This document shows positions 50,718 to 61,435 of a DNA stretch of 64,000 nt, piece after piece. How positions within the stretch are numbered: position 1 is the stretch's first letter; every line of letters starts with the position of its first letter. The DNA is from Oegoconia quadripuncta (lineage: Eukaryota; Arthropoda; Insecta; Lepidoptera; Autostichidae), in NCBI GenBank assembly GCA_949316235.1, contig OX438760.1:2916501-2980500 (forward strand), read 5' to 3'. A program made the position numbers and the translations under genes. The notes beneath the pieces are model-generated. The model made no database searches and was not told the DNA's origin. It was given only the letters and a program-made list of their open reading frames with translations.

Positions 50718-50810
50718 AAATTCGTCTATGGTTCCTTGAGGAAAGTTGTTCGTAATCAAGAGTGGCATCACCAGTTAATAAAAATTGCACGGATTCAAAT
50801 TCACCCTGTA
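50718..50810 (-). repeat. Repeat R, right part of the split copy
   Basis: TTCGTCTATGGTTCCTTGAG, GAAAGTTGTTCGTAATCAAG, AGTGGCATCACCAGTTA and TTCAAATTCACCCTGTA align with the reverse complement of 56354-56440. Confidence 0.65.
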
Positions 50811-51271
50811 TAGTTCTTTATATGGAATCTTAGCTCTATTTCTAAATACACACTCCCTGATAATAACAGATGGCGTTGTACTGAAGACAAGTGCCAATCG
50901 AAAAGAACAGCACTCATTAATCTGTGGCTTATATCCTTCATTGTTTCATCAATCATGAAAATATGAAGTTGTAATTGTTTGATTTACTATGGTATCAGTT
51001 TAAACAATTTATTGTCTTTGATTTTGACCACATGACTCGAAAAACCTTCTTTGTGATAACATCTAATGTAATTGGCTCTTTTTTTTTTAATAATTTAGCT
51101 CCTATTTCAGATATGATAATTTTTTTTTTTACAGATTCTATGTCGCACATTATTATCACTGTATTCGCTATGATGATATGTCGCTGCCATTAGCTTTTCA
51201 TCCTCACATACTAATCCCACCTCCCGTCTCCTGCCCATGTAACTCCTATAAGATATGATCGACAGAAGTAC
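50811..51271. other. No feature recognised
   Basis: Unmatched T-rich sequence. Confidence 0.35.
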
Positions 51272-51720
51272 TCGTTTTTAGCCGACTGCCCAAAGAAGGA
51301 GGGTAATATATTTCGAGTGTATGTATGTATGTATGTAGATTTCTATTTTACCTCCTGTAACCTAAACGGCTTGACAGATTTCGAAGTGCATGGTGTCGTT
51401 AGATTCGTCTTGATCCCGACGACCGGTTGGTGTAGTGGATAGTGACCCTGTCAGCGAAACCAACGGTTGCGGGTTCCAATCCCGCGACGGGTAAATGTTT
51501 GTGTGATGATTTGTGTACGAACATTTATTCCCGAGTCATGGATGTTTATATAAATATTGTTATATAAACATCCATTATGGATGATTGGTATAAGTGTCCC
51601 AAATATTTATTATTATTATTATTATTATTATCCCATTAATGAATGTCATAGGATACATAATTCAACATGGGGCCCGCGAAATGCAAAATATGCCCTCGGG
51701 TTTTTCGATTTGCAAACTCA
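51272..51720 (+). repeat. CGA repeat split by SINE-B
   Basis: CCGACTGCCCAAAGAAGGAG, GTGTCGTTAGATTCGTCTTG before the SINE; GTCATAGGATACATAATTCA, ACATGGGGCCCGCGAAATGC after it, in the order of 33194-33440. Confidence 0.6.
51418..51634 (+). mobile_element. SINE-B nested in the CGA repeat, ATTATT tail
   Basis: Head GACGACCGGTTGGTGTAGTG, B-box GGTTCCAATCC (one change), core present, ~55 bp of the 3' part deleted, tail of ATT units. ATCCC precedes the SINE (51413-51417) and follows it (51630-51634). Confidence 0.75.
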
Positions 51721-52484
51721 TATTGTTTTTTTTTTTCTCATTTTTGTGTCTGTATGTTGCTCGGTTAGCCCTTGCTCGGATTGTTTCAACTCGTATATAG
51801 GCTACATATGTATAAAATTAAGTGACCATACTATTGACACTTGTTTTTATTCGAATGGTTGTTCTTTAACATTACGATTGCGACATTTAATCGATTTTCT
51901 AATAACAAACATGTTTTTGTTGCAGGTAAATAATGATCGCGGAGAAAACATCGAACATTTCTAATGCGTAAGTGATTAAACCTGTGGATCATTAATGCTA
52001 AACTGGATTCATAGTGCAATAATAATTACGAAGATTAAAATGGACGAAAGAATCAACGCACGCGCCGGTCGTGGAAAAAAACTTATCCGGTGTATAAGAG
52101 TGGTTGGTACTTGTATTTGGTACTGTGCCGGTAACCACACCATCAGCTATCATGTCCCCCCTACAAACGAAATGCTTACCGAACCGAGAACCCCAGAGAC
52201 TATATTTACGAGTTATTGCACCTATATAGGTACGTCCATGACCATAGCAGGTACACCATGGCTATAATTTGTAAGGTATAATGACATAATTCCTACTAAA
52301 GAACTATCTCACAACGTACAATGGAATACGTAACTTAGCCGTGGTCGGCTGACCCTAATTCAGTTCGTGATATGGAGTAATATGGAATTTTGGGCCATTA
52401 TTGCATTCTCACGTGGCTGCGTGGGTACAGCTGTTGTATCGTTATTGTTTTGTTTTTGCACGCGTTGTAAGTAGGTTATGTGTA
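51721..52484. other. No gene
   Basis: An ATG-initiated 90-codon frame at 51995-52267 and another at 51557-51964 have no domain; the latter starts inside the SINE. Unmatched otherwise. Confidence 0.35.
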
Positions 52485-52545
52485 TATACATAACGTCACG
52501 ACCATTATCCCAAATAGAGTGGTCAGAGATATCCCAAACTATAGC
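52485..52545. repeat. Z repeat fragment
   Basis: ACATAACGTCACGACCATTA, TCCCAAATAGAGTGGTCAGA, GATATCCCAAAC. Confidence 0.5.
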
Positions 52546-52559
52546 GATGTGAACCCTCA

Positions 52560-53112
52560 CCCTATAGATGCACCCAAGCATCCCTCAAACTCAAACACGC
52601 CAGGTTTAATACACTCCTAAAAAATTAATTAAAGCCTTCAACAAGAAAGCTGCCGCGGAAGCACTGGCACTTAGTAGGAACAACCTACGCATTCTAGCAA
52701 GCCACTTACGGGGTACTGCTCTCTGAGCAAAAACATGCTCAACATAGGCCTCCGAGAAACAGGAATCACCTACTGTTTGCGAAGAATTACTGCTGTGACC
52801 TTTGCAGTAGTTCCTGGCTCAGTAAGAATACATTACTACTTATTCCACCATCGCCATTTCAACTTCGGATTGTATGTAGTTAACATACCGAACATTCGCA
52901 CTAAGCGGTTCGACTCTTCATTCATAATGCGAACAGCCAAGGCATGGAACTCCCTTCCGGCGTCAGTCCTTCCTGAATCCTACAACCTTGGGATCTTCAA
53001 GAGTAGGGTGAATAGGCATCTACTGAATTCGCGTGCTTCATCTTCGGCCACATCGTCACTTCCCATCAGGTGAGATTGTGGTCAACGCGTATCCAGTTAA
53101 CCATAAAAAAAA
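52560..53112 (+). pseudogene. LINE ORF2 C-terminal pieces with poly(A)
   Basis: The first part gives EALALSRNNLRILASHLRGT, like the end of LINE RNase H domains, followed by NIGLRETGITYC. The second gives YVVNIPNIRTKRFDSSFIMR, then TAKAWNSLPASVLPESYNLG and FKSRVNRHLL, the standard C-terminus of another insect LINE (RTKR--SSF--RTA--WNSLP--VFP--Y-L--FK-RVN-HL). Frames change between them. The end ATCAGGTGAGATTGTGGTCA, then TAACCATAAAAAAAAA, is a poly(A) 3' end. Possibly two superposed elements. Confidence 0.6.
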
Positions 53113-53328
53113 AGAATGTGGCCCGCTAATGGATGACCACTTACTGCACCCGGATATGATAAAAGGTGTCGGCGGCAGGAAAACAATCCAATTCCTCTGA
53201 GATGCAAACCTGAGCAGCGAACTGTAGGTTAGTGACGATCACATTAGATGGGCAACGGTAGCAGTAATACAGGTCTCCGACGACCTGCAACAGCCACATA
53301 TACAACCAATAGTAATAGCGTTTGGGTC
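53113..53328. other. No feature recognised
   Basis: Unmatched; ends with ATAGCGTTTGGG-like sequence that may belong to Z. Confidence 0.3.
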
Positions 53329-53673
53329 AAATCAAAAATGCTTTATTTTGTAGTTACACAGGGTATACTTAAAATAGTCGGATTTTACATTTTTAAAGCC
53401 ACTGCTTGTTCAAAAGGCAATTTTCCCCTGAGAAGAACAAGCAAGAAACTCGAGAGGATGCTCTTTTAAAAAAAAAAAGGTTTTTATATTACAAAATTTA
53501 TAATTATTATTCATATTATAATATTTCATTATTAATTGTGAAATAGCCTAGTTATGCGAACGGGCTGGTTATGTCCATGAATGTTTATCATCTAAATAAT
53601 CTGATATTTTATAATGTGCTTTCTTAATAAGTTTCTGTTTTATAGTATCTTTAAATTTATTGAAAGGAAGAAA
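53329..53673 (-). pseudogene. LINE-b ORF2 C-terminus and 3'UTR, inserted in Z
   Basis: On the minus strand LPFNKFKDTIKQKLIKKAHY then KISDYLDDKHSWT-stop, followed by the 3'UTR and AATAAAGCATTTTTGATTTG tail at the left. It closely resembles 30364-30778. Confidence 0.65.
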
Positions 53674-53840
53674 GGTGTTCCGACCATTAAGAGTTTGATT
53701 GAAACAACATCCACGGTTACCTTATGAAATATACAGAAATGCACTTGTTTTGGTGGAAAGTCCCTTAGTTGCCTTTTACGACACCCAGAAGAGACAGGTT
53801 GGTTCTGTTCTATTTGAGTGCCGAAACCGCACAGCACTGT
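53674..53840. repeat. Z repeat, right part
   Basis: GATTGAAACAACATCCACGG, GAAATATACAGAAATGCACT, AGTCCCTTAGTTGCCTTTTA and GAAACCGCACAGCACTG. Confidence 0.5.
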
Positions 53841-54068
53841 TTGTGTATGGCACAGAAATTTAATACTCTATGGTCCAAATTACTCATAATTACTCACTTA
53901 TGGTGAAGACATAACTCGTGGCGCATTCGCTACTCGTTTTCGATTAGCGAAGGCGCGGCCAGTCCTTGGATGAGTGATGGGTTAACACTCGTACGAGTGT
54001 TTCCGTGTTTCGAAGGGTACGTTATTGTAAATGCGTAAATTCAAATATATAAAATAAAAATAAATCGG

Positions 54069-54299
54069 TTAAGCCTTTCGCAGATATTTAACTTTGAATA
54101 CAATTGCTTTATTTACTTTCACAAAATTAGGAGTCTGAGAAATGGGAGAGTTCTCCTTGACCTTACCTTCCTTCATGATATCGTAAATTATCGCTCGGAC
54201 TACATTTCGCTTACATCCCTGATAGCTTAACAAGTGCCTTGCCACATACCTCGGCACGCCCAGCTCAAGACGAACAAATTTTAGACAGAATGAACTCAT
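54069..54299 (-). CDS. Small hypothetical ORF, 76 codons
   Basis: Starts at ATG with an in-frame TAA three codons upstream. The product is basic, with an SYQGCKRNVVRAIIYDIMKE segment and a lysine-rich C-terminus (VFKVKYLRKA). It looks more like coding sequence than the other short frames here, but I recognise no family. It could be a lone exon, a fragment of a transposon protein or chance. Confidence 0.2.
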   Translation of the reverse strand: MSSFCLKFVRLELGVPRYVARHLLSYQGCKRNVVRAIIYDIMKEGKVKENSPISQTPNFVKVNKAIVFKVKYLRKA

Positions 54300-55024
54300 T
54301 GCGCGTTAATACCGCATTCAGCGACTCCAATTTCATATTCTAAAGAAACTCGTGAAAAGTATCTATTTTTTTTTTACTATTTTACATTTATTTTATTTTA
54401 CCTATTTACATTTATGCCCTCGTCCCTATAATATTTAATGTGTTTACTTTTATATGCAGTTATTGTAGTTTATACACGAGACGAACGTCAATTTAAATAT
54501 GTACAAACTTTATTCGCATATATACAAGACTTTACTTGCAACGTCACAAAAATATATGAGTTGATATTAGCGTTGTTTCTTCGCTAATTTTTATAATTTC
54601 TGCTTATTATTATGGGCCCTCTTCACGTTGGCAAACATTGTGGCGAATGGTTGTGGCCAATATGTATGGCCATTATGTAGAGCGGGTGTTTGTGCTTATA
54701 TTGGTATGTATTGGAATGATGCCCCACAAGTTGGCACAAGAACCGTGTGGCGTCGGTTTTTAACATTAGGATATCCTGTCATTAGCTAAGATATTTTACT
54801 TGTGTATATCTGTTGAAATATGTATGAAACTGCTGTTGGTTATCTTAAATATATAACAAATAAAAATGTATCGACTAAACTAAACTGCAAAGAAGCTGTG
54901 AACTTATTTAGCAGCGGCAAAGGTTGGTTAAATATTACCAAAAGCAATAAAAAGTATGTTTTTAAAGATAAAAACAAATAATAGGTACTTTATATCAATA
55001 CTTTTCTCTACCTATAGCAATCAA
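54300..55024. other. No feature recognised
   Basis: Unmatched AT-rich sequence. Confidence 0.35.
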
Positions 55025-55552
55025 TATAAGTACATTCCTCAAAGGCCGGCAACGCATCTGTGACCCTTTTGGTGTTGCGGGTGTCCATGGGCGGCGGTGA
55101 TTGCTTTTCATCAGGTGACCCGCATGCTCGTTTGCCGCCCTCTCATATAAAAAAAAACATTATTGGTACAAAAAACTACACTTCTGCTTCACGATATATT
55201 TGAATTTATAAAGGTAAGATCTGCAATCTATATCTTCCGGAATCTTATTGTAAAATGTAATGTCTGACATTAACTTTCATTCAAGACAATAATTCACAGT
55301 GCGTTAGTTTTCGTATTTCGTGTAACTACATCGTGCCAGCGATCGTGGTCCAATTAAAACGAATGATGTAAGCTTAACGATGATATTATATATTTTACAA
55401 AATAACCACGTTAATGGAGGCAATTCATAATATTTGGCTTTGTTGGATGTGTGTAGTAATGTTCTGTTCTTTTGTAATTTTCTAAGTCTTGCGTCGATTT
55501 AGTCAATGGAAAAGGGTCTTGGCTTGACGTCGTGGCTAATTGCCTTTTTGTT
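55025..55552. repeat. K/Q segment, inverted partner of 27392-27943
   Basis: K in plus orientation (AAGGCCGGCAACGCATCTGT, GGTGTTGCGGGTGTCCATGG, CTCATATAAAAAAAAACATT) followed by Q (ACACTTCTGCTTCACGATAT ... GACGTCGTGGCTAATTGCCT). No P-element TIRs surround this copy. By eye there are about three differences over ~350 bp of Q. Confidence 0.7.
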
Positions 55553-55596
55553 TTTATGAATTTTGTTATCGTTACCCTTCGTTATTATGCAACCGC

Positions 55597-56065
55597 CTCC
55601 TCCTCCTTGGGTTTACGAATAGGAGGTCGCGGGTTCGATCCCCAGCGTATTTTAAATGTCCACCTGGCTAGCTACCACCATTTTATCTAAATATGCAAGC
55701 AGCAATGTTAATAGCATTGTTGTGTTCCGGTTGTCAGAGATAAAATAGCCAGTCCCACAAATATGTTGGGGTTTCTGAGTCAGTACGCTTCCACCTTCGA
55801 CCTCATCTTCATTTGACACCAGGTGTGGTTGAGGTCACGTACTAACCCGTTGTGCATATAAAAAGCCGCCTGGCTAGCTACCACCATCTTATCTAAATCT
55901 GCAAGCAGCAATGTTAATAGCATTGTGTTCCGGTTGTCAGAGATAAAATAGCCAGTACCCCAAATATGTTGGGGTTTCCGGATCAATACGCTTCCACCTT
56001 CAGCCTCATCTTCACTTAACATCAGATGTGATTGAGGTCAAGTGCCTAATCGTTGTGTATAAAAA
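55597..56065 (+). mobile_element. SINE-A tandem dimer
   Basis: The first unit has the (damaged) head, B-box GGTTCGATCCCC, body and the end CGTTGTGCATATAAAA. The second unit repeats only the body from CCGCCTGGCTAGCTACCACC to CGTTGTGTATAAAAAAA. Both units share the deletion that turns the usual GCCGCC(A)AGCAG into GCAAGCAGCAATG, so the second derives from the first. Confidence 0.7.
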
Positions 56066-56353
56066 AATGTTACCATCATAAAGGGCTCACAAGAGTACGC
56101 GTGCGCCTGTTCGCTCTATGCGATTGATTGTGTGTAGAAAAGCTATAAAACTGCGGTATTTGTAAAACATTGCATTGTATTTCACATTATGTATACATGT
56201 GACGTAACAGATCTATTGGATAACGTTTATCACCTATTGTCAACAAAGTGACAGAAATTAGTTCACACGACCGTGTTTTGCCGATTGATTTCGATTAGCT
56301 TGTCTTCAAGCGCTTCAGCACCCTCACCGCTCTACTGAATATGGCCACCACAC

Positions 56354-56590
56354 TACAGGGTGAATTTGAATTCGTGTAATTGCCAGTAACTGGTGACGGC
56401 ACTCTTGATTACGAATAACTTTCCCCAAGGAACAATTGTCGAATTCGATGAAAAAATTTTCGTTTATCCATTCAAAGTAAACCATTTTGAAACCTCCTTC
56501 AGTATGGAAGTCCAACAATTTTCGGCTGGTGACTCCACTCCTGATTACGAACAACTTTCCACTAGGAACCATAGCCGGATTCAGCCATTT
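56354..56590 (+). repeat. Repeat R, uninterrupted copy with an internal duplication
   Basis: CAGGGTGAATTTGAATTCGT, CTGGTGACGGCACTCTTGAT and AACTTTCCCCAAGGAACAAT; about 135 bp later CTGGTGACTCCACTCCTGAT and AACTTTCCACTAGGAACCAT recur. It serves as the reference for the split copy around LINE-L. Confidence 0.65.
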
Positions 56591-57410
56591 AAAATGCCCT
56601 AAACGTGACCCCCGGGACAAACAGCCATAATCTGTGAATTGGGACATATTTCTCTGCAGCTCTGTACCTACCCCGCTGGGGATTGAACCCGCGAAATCTA
56701 CTCCGAGTTTAATCTTTAAAAAAAAAAAGAAAATCTTCGAAAGACAATGCTATCATCAACATACACTTACGTGCCGATAACCACATGACACTATTAATTA
56801 ATCTGTGACAAAGATTAACCGCACGTTTTACAAATTATAAATTAGTTATACCTTAAATTGATTTCTTTAGATTGATTGTCGTAAGTTCTACTAAACATTC
56901 TAATGATATTAAATCTATTCAAACAAACTAATAATTAGTAATAGACAACTTGTGTTACATTGACATTATTTTGTTTAAACTATGTCTCGATTATTAAACA
57001 TACGACCGCTGTTTTGCTTGTTGAAAGTAAACTTCCATTGTAGTCTGAAAAAGTGAAAGAATATCTTGTTATATTGAAAAAAAAATTATTACAGGTAATT
57101 CCTCTGCTAGGAGATCGGCTTGCTCTTTTTCTCAAACATGCTTGGAAATTTGAGCATTATTTTGCTAACCTTCTTTGAAATAAATCGAAAATGCTGTACT
57201 GGTCAAATACATGCGAGCAGCGGCCGGCAAAGTTGTATATAAATTATCTATCGAATAAATTATTATGGGAACTCATATCTGCCGTGTAATTTAAAAATGG
57301 AACTATACTTTTTACTCCGAAATATGGCAACCATAGAGGTAACTTAACGAAGGTTTTATTTAAATTTCGAACTGAATTGCGAATAGCAAGCTGTTTGATA
57401 AAAAAAAAGA
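56591..57410. other. No feature recognised
   Basis: CCCCGCTGGGGATTGAACCCGCG at 56672-56694 is a SINE-A-like B-box complement without a body. The rest is unmatched. Confidence 0.4.
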
Positions 57411-57873
57411 AATGAATATTTTGGCGCGTGAAAAATTAAAACTGAATTGCGGCTTTTTGGCGGGATCTTCTCGGAATTTTCTTTAAAATTCTTATAATTT
57501 GTGCATTCTGACTTTTGAAGCTTAATAATGGCAGGATATTGTGCAGCAAAAGTTAATGATGGTGTACAAGTGAAGGGAAGTGTAAATTAAATTGCGTAAC
57601 GGAGCTTTCGGGTTCCCACAAGAAGCCGCCAAAATCTTTTGTAAAGCATTCTGCCACTTTACTGAAAAATGACTTGACCGTGACTAGACTCTGTATACGC
57701 CAAGTATACGACGAATTACTTGTTTTGACTGAGACTGACTTATAAACTGAAGAAATAAGAGAAATTTTTTCACTCGAAACTGGCAGTAATGTCCCTCGAC
57801 AGTGAGGTGGACTGGTTGCCATCCTCAAAAATAAGAAGAAGAAGAATGAATATTTTGGCGCGTGAAAAATTAA
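57411..57873 (+). mobile_element. Retroelement H, complete-looking, with a 29-bp target duplication
   Basis: The element proper is 57451-57844 (GGCTTTTTGGCGGGATCTTC to AAATAAGAAGAAGAAG). The target duplication AATGAATATTTTGGCGCGTG + AAAAATTAA is exact at 57411-57439 and 57845-57873. Eleven extra bases (57440-57450) at the 5' junction repeat sequence found at 57370-57380. Confidence 0.8.
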
Positions 57874-58194
57874 TTGTTGTTCGTTTTTAATTTAAGTACT
57901 TATATCTTATTCGGGATTTGTCCCTGTGCTGTCCTGTATTATATGTTCGTGTTTGTCTTCCTTTCTGTTTTAGATCGCTCAAACAGGATGTAGACCCATA
58001 GTTTGGCACAGACTTCATACTGGTCAACCTCATTCAGCGTTTTAGCCATACAACCGGACTCTGGCAGTAATGGTCGATCGTAATATATACGACCGATTGC
58101 CATAAAATAAAAAGTTGAAGTTCACATTGATTTTGTTTGGAATTTAGTAATTGTGTTGATAATTTGACAAAATGAGTTCAAGTGTGTGTGATGA

Positions 58195-58270
58195 AGATAC
58201 TTTGACGCCACCACAGATATAATATAGTGGAAGAGATCGCTGTTAGCGATAAGGCCGCCTAATTTTTGAT
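58195..58270 (+). mobile_element. F-like 3' scrap with GATT tail
   Basis: GAAGAGATCGCTGTTAGCGA, TAAGGCCGCCTAATTTT then TGATTGATTGATTGA. The AATAAAGTG part is missing. Confidence 0.5.
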
Positions 58271-59407
58271 TGATTGATTGATAGTACTAACATAACGCCA
58301 CCTGAAATTCAAGAGGTGGCAAAAGCCGTAATAGTTAACTTGCTGCCGCAAAAAACAAACAAAAAAAAAAATTAAAAAAAAAGTACATTCGACAACTGCA
58401 TTTTCAAATAAAATGGTCTACATAGTTTGAATTACCGCGCATTATTTGAGAAAAGTCTATACAAGCCTTCTCTACGTATGCATAATAGCACAGATTAACT
58501 AATAGTTGGTAATAGTTAGTATTATTTGCCTTGGTCCACATTATATACCTTCGTCCCTCAATGTATCAACTCATCTCTTCCCGTGGGCGTCGTAAAACGC
58601 TACTATAGGATTTTCCACCAAAAAACATGTATGAACTTGCACGTTGAAGCCTTACAGCAGAAATATCCATGGTGCTGTATTGAAGCCACACAGCAAGAAG
58701 GCTATTTCTTTATTTAAACTGGTGCCTCGACATTATGCAAAAGAGGCGGGTTAGTTCTATTTTTTAGGTGCCAAAATCACATAGCACTGAAATTTAATTC
58801 ATCAGTAATTTTATATGCATTTAGTAGCCTTTTCCGCTTAGCTTTGCGGTTTTGAATTTATTTAAAAGTACATTCTGTATAACCAAATTTTGTGACACCG
58901 GTTGCGGAGGGCGTCATTTTGCTTACTCCTTGTGAGGCATTATCATTATCATCATCATCATTCTTGACGAATATCAAACATTGGATCATTTATATATCAT
59001 CTTACTTATTTACATAATAACTTCTTTATCAAATTCAATCTATTGTTGCTATATTTCCGTAGTCGTTAGCGACTTTTTGCTATGTATTAAGTCACTTAAT
59101 TCCCATGTAACTGAGCTACCTAATTAGTGTTAACTCATGAAGTTTTGTCTAATGAGTTATGTTCTAGGAAACTGTGAAAAATGATGGGAAAATATTGAAG
59201 TGTCGTCATGCTATTGTGGTATAAATATTACGATTTCTAGGATTACGCTATGAGGAGTGATACGCGGTGGTGGTCGATGCTATGATAAGAAGATTAGTTA
59301 CCCAGTGTACTGGTTTTTAACTGACTTAAAGGAGGAGGTTCTCTTCGAAGCGTGTTAACCTTCGCCAAAAAACGACGGGTGTTATATTGTGTCCGATTTG
59401 AGGGATG
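58271..59407. other. No gene; Z-like piece
   Basis: 58570-58800 contains Z-like phrases (CCCGTGGGCGTCGTAAAACG, GCCACACAGCA, GGTGCCAAAATCACATAGCA). The rest is unmatched. Confidence 0.35.
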
Positions 59408-60013
59408 ATTCCGAACCTGACCCGAAATCCTAACCCGGTCGCGGGTTAGGTTAGGGACTTGAAAAAAATAATATTATTTGTTCCGAACGTAGCCCTCTTC
59501 CTAACCTGACTCTACGTATCGTTCCTATCATAACCCGAATTGCGAGCGAGCAATATGGGTTGGGGCACCCGGACACTGTTGGTTAGATCCAGAAGGCTAA
59601 GGCGGGAGCGAAGCTTGCTTCGATGTTAGGTTGACATATTTGTAATAAAACAAAATATGTACCCATTGTATTCTAATTATGGTTTTTTTACTTGTGAACA
59701 TTCCGTACATTATACTAAAGAAATTATACATATGAATAGGTTGTCCACTAGAAGAAATTTTACTTTCGATGATGTGGCATTCGCACAACCTGTATACATT
59801 CGATCTTATGGATTTCGCATTTCGCATTTGTCTTTACTATTAAATGGCCCATCGGCTAAATGGAATCCCAGTTATATCGCAATTCGGGTTATGATAGGAA
59901 CGATACGTAGAGTCAGGTTAGGAAGAGGGCTACGTTCGGAACAAATAATATTATTTTTTTCAAGTTCCTAACCTAACCCGCGATGGGTTAGGATTTCGGG
60001 TCATGTTCGGAAT
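59408..60013. mobile_element. Fold-back element with ~138-bp terminal inverted repeats
   Basis: 59408-59545 and 59877-60013 are inverted repeats with only a few differences, starting ATTCCGAAC(C/A)TGACCCGAA. The 331-bp middle is AT-rich and has no convincing ORF. No target duplication was found. Each arm contains GGTTAGGTTAGG, which resembles the insect telomere unit TTAGG but only twice. Confidence 0.7.
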
Positions 60014-60479
60014 AATCGGATTTGAGTGCAGATTTTATATGAAAGACTAAAAGAAGGACCAGGTTATATGAAAATCGGTTAAACCGTGTCGAAGATCAAG
60101 CTTTCAACACAGTTTTTTGGTGTTTATTAACTTTCAAGGGATTTCTTTTTTTTTAAATTTAATATTAACCCCGATGATACCAATCATTTGTTTCATATCA
60201 ATACGTTGTCGGTGGTTTTTCTCCGTTTTCAATTTAAAGTTATATTGTAATTGTATGGCACGTTTATCGGTCCACACTTCGATGAATGATAGCCAGTGAA
60301 GTATGTCAAGAGAAATGTAATGCAAGAAATAATATCTCACATAACTTTGAAAGGAATCTTTGGTAATAATCACGTTAAATTAACTTTCTGCACTTGGCAT
60401 ATTATCACATGCGTCTCGTGTTACACGATAAAAGGTAAGATCACCAGCCTTACACATCCTCGCTGCTTGGTCACAGCGT
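60014..60479. other. No feature recognised
   Basis: Unmatched AT-rich sequence. Confidence 0.35.
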
Positions 60480-60563
60480 ACTAACTCTGGGGGAGTCCCA
60501 CATAACAGTCTCGCCGTCCCCCAGGCGAGCGGTATGCACAACGCATTTCCCCGCGTAAAAAAA
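60480..60563 (+). mobile_element. R1-like LINE 3' end
   Basis: GGGGGAGTCCCACATAACAG, GTCCCCCAGGCGAGCGGTAT, CGCATTTCCCCGCG and an A-run. Related to the ends at 28267-28564 and 61436-61607. Confidence 0.6.
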
Positions 60564-60989
60564 AGGAGTGACCACTCCAGGCATTGCTTAACTTCGCTAA
60601 CCGATAATGAACAGCGAATGCGACTGCGCCACTAGTCTTCTAAACGATAAAATGCAGTAATTTTAATAAATTGAAATCTAAAATGGATATTAGCGTTAAT
60701 AACAGTAATTATCTCGGACCAGTCAAAACTTCTTAGTCTGACTAAGTCAAGCGTGTTGAAATGAAACAATGACTAGTTTTTGCGGAAGCCGTTGCCCAAG
60801 CGGTTCGTGTGACCTTTGGTGTAGGTGCACTGAATAAGCGATAGCGGAGCGGGTAGCGTAGCCATGACTAAGGCCAGTATTTCAAAATGTTGCTCAAGAG
60901 TTGATCTATATACGCTGGAGCATAGTTAGAAAGAATTCCGGTCACTTGAATAACATTCTGTAATGATCAATGGCGTACGAAACTTACAC
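60564..60989. other. No feature recognised
   Basis: TAGTCTGACTAAGTCAAGCG (60736-60755) partly resembles GCCTGACTAAGTCGATGCC at 42676-42694; otherwise unmatched. Confidence 0.35.
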
Positions 60990-61288
60990 AACAACCGTCT
61001 CCGTGGCTCAATGTAAACAACATTGAGTTTACTATTCGGAGATCTCAGGCTCGATCCCAAGCGGGGTACATGTTTAAGTACTCGGTTTGGTTGATGGTAA
61101 GGCATTTTAAATGCCCGCCTGGCTAGCTAACACCATCTTATCTAAATCTGCCGCCAAGCAGCAATGTTAATAGCATTGCTGTGTTCCAGTTGTCAGAGAT
61201 AAGATAGCCAGTCCCCCAAGTGTGTTGGGGTTTCCGGGTCAGTACGCTTCCACCTCACCTTCACTTAACATCACGTGTGATCGAGGTA
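60990..61288 (+). mobile_element. SINE-A, nearly full length
   Basis: Head AACCGTCTCCGTGGCTCAAT, B-box CTCGATCCC (changed), body complete, end TCACGTGTGATCGAGGTAAT; the last ~25 bp and poly(A) are missing. Confidence 0.7.
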
Positions 61289-61435
61289 ATTTTATTTACT
61301 TATTCGTATAGTTTAAACTGACATACTTGAAGACGAGTTTTATAATTTTCGAAGATTTTAAGATCAGAGGGCAGGTTGTAGGGCTGTTTAACTTTGTTAA
61401 GGTGCCGGCTGTAACTTTAAGTATAAGTAAGTATT

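Noticed and set aside
51995..52267. 90-codon ATG ORF
   Set aside because: No domain and no upstream or downstream gene structure; cannot be distinguished from chance.
59440..59470. Telomeric TTAGG repeat
   Set aside because: Only two units in each arm of the fold-back element; no array.
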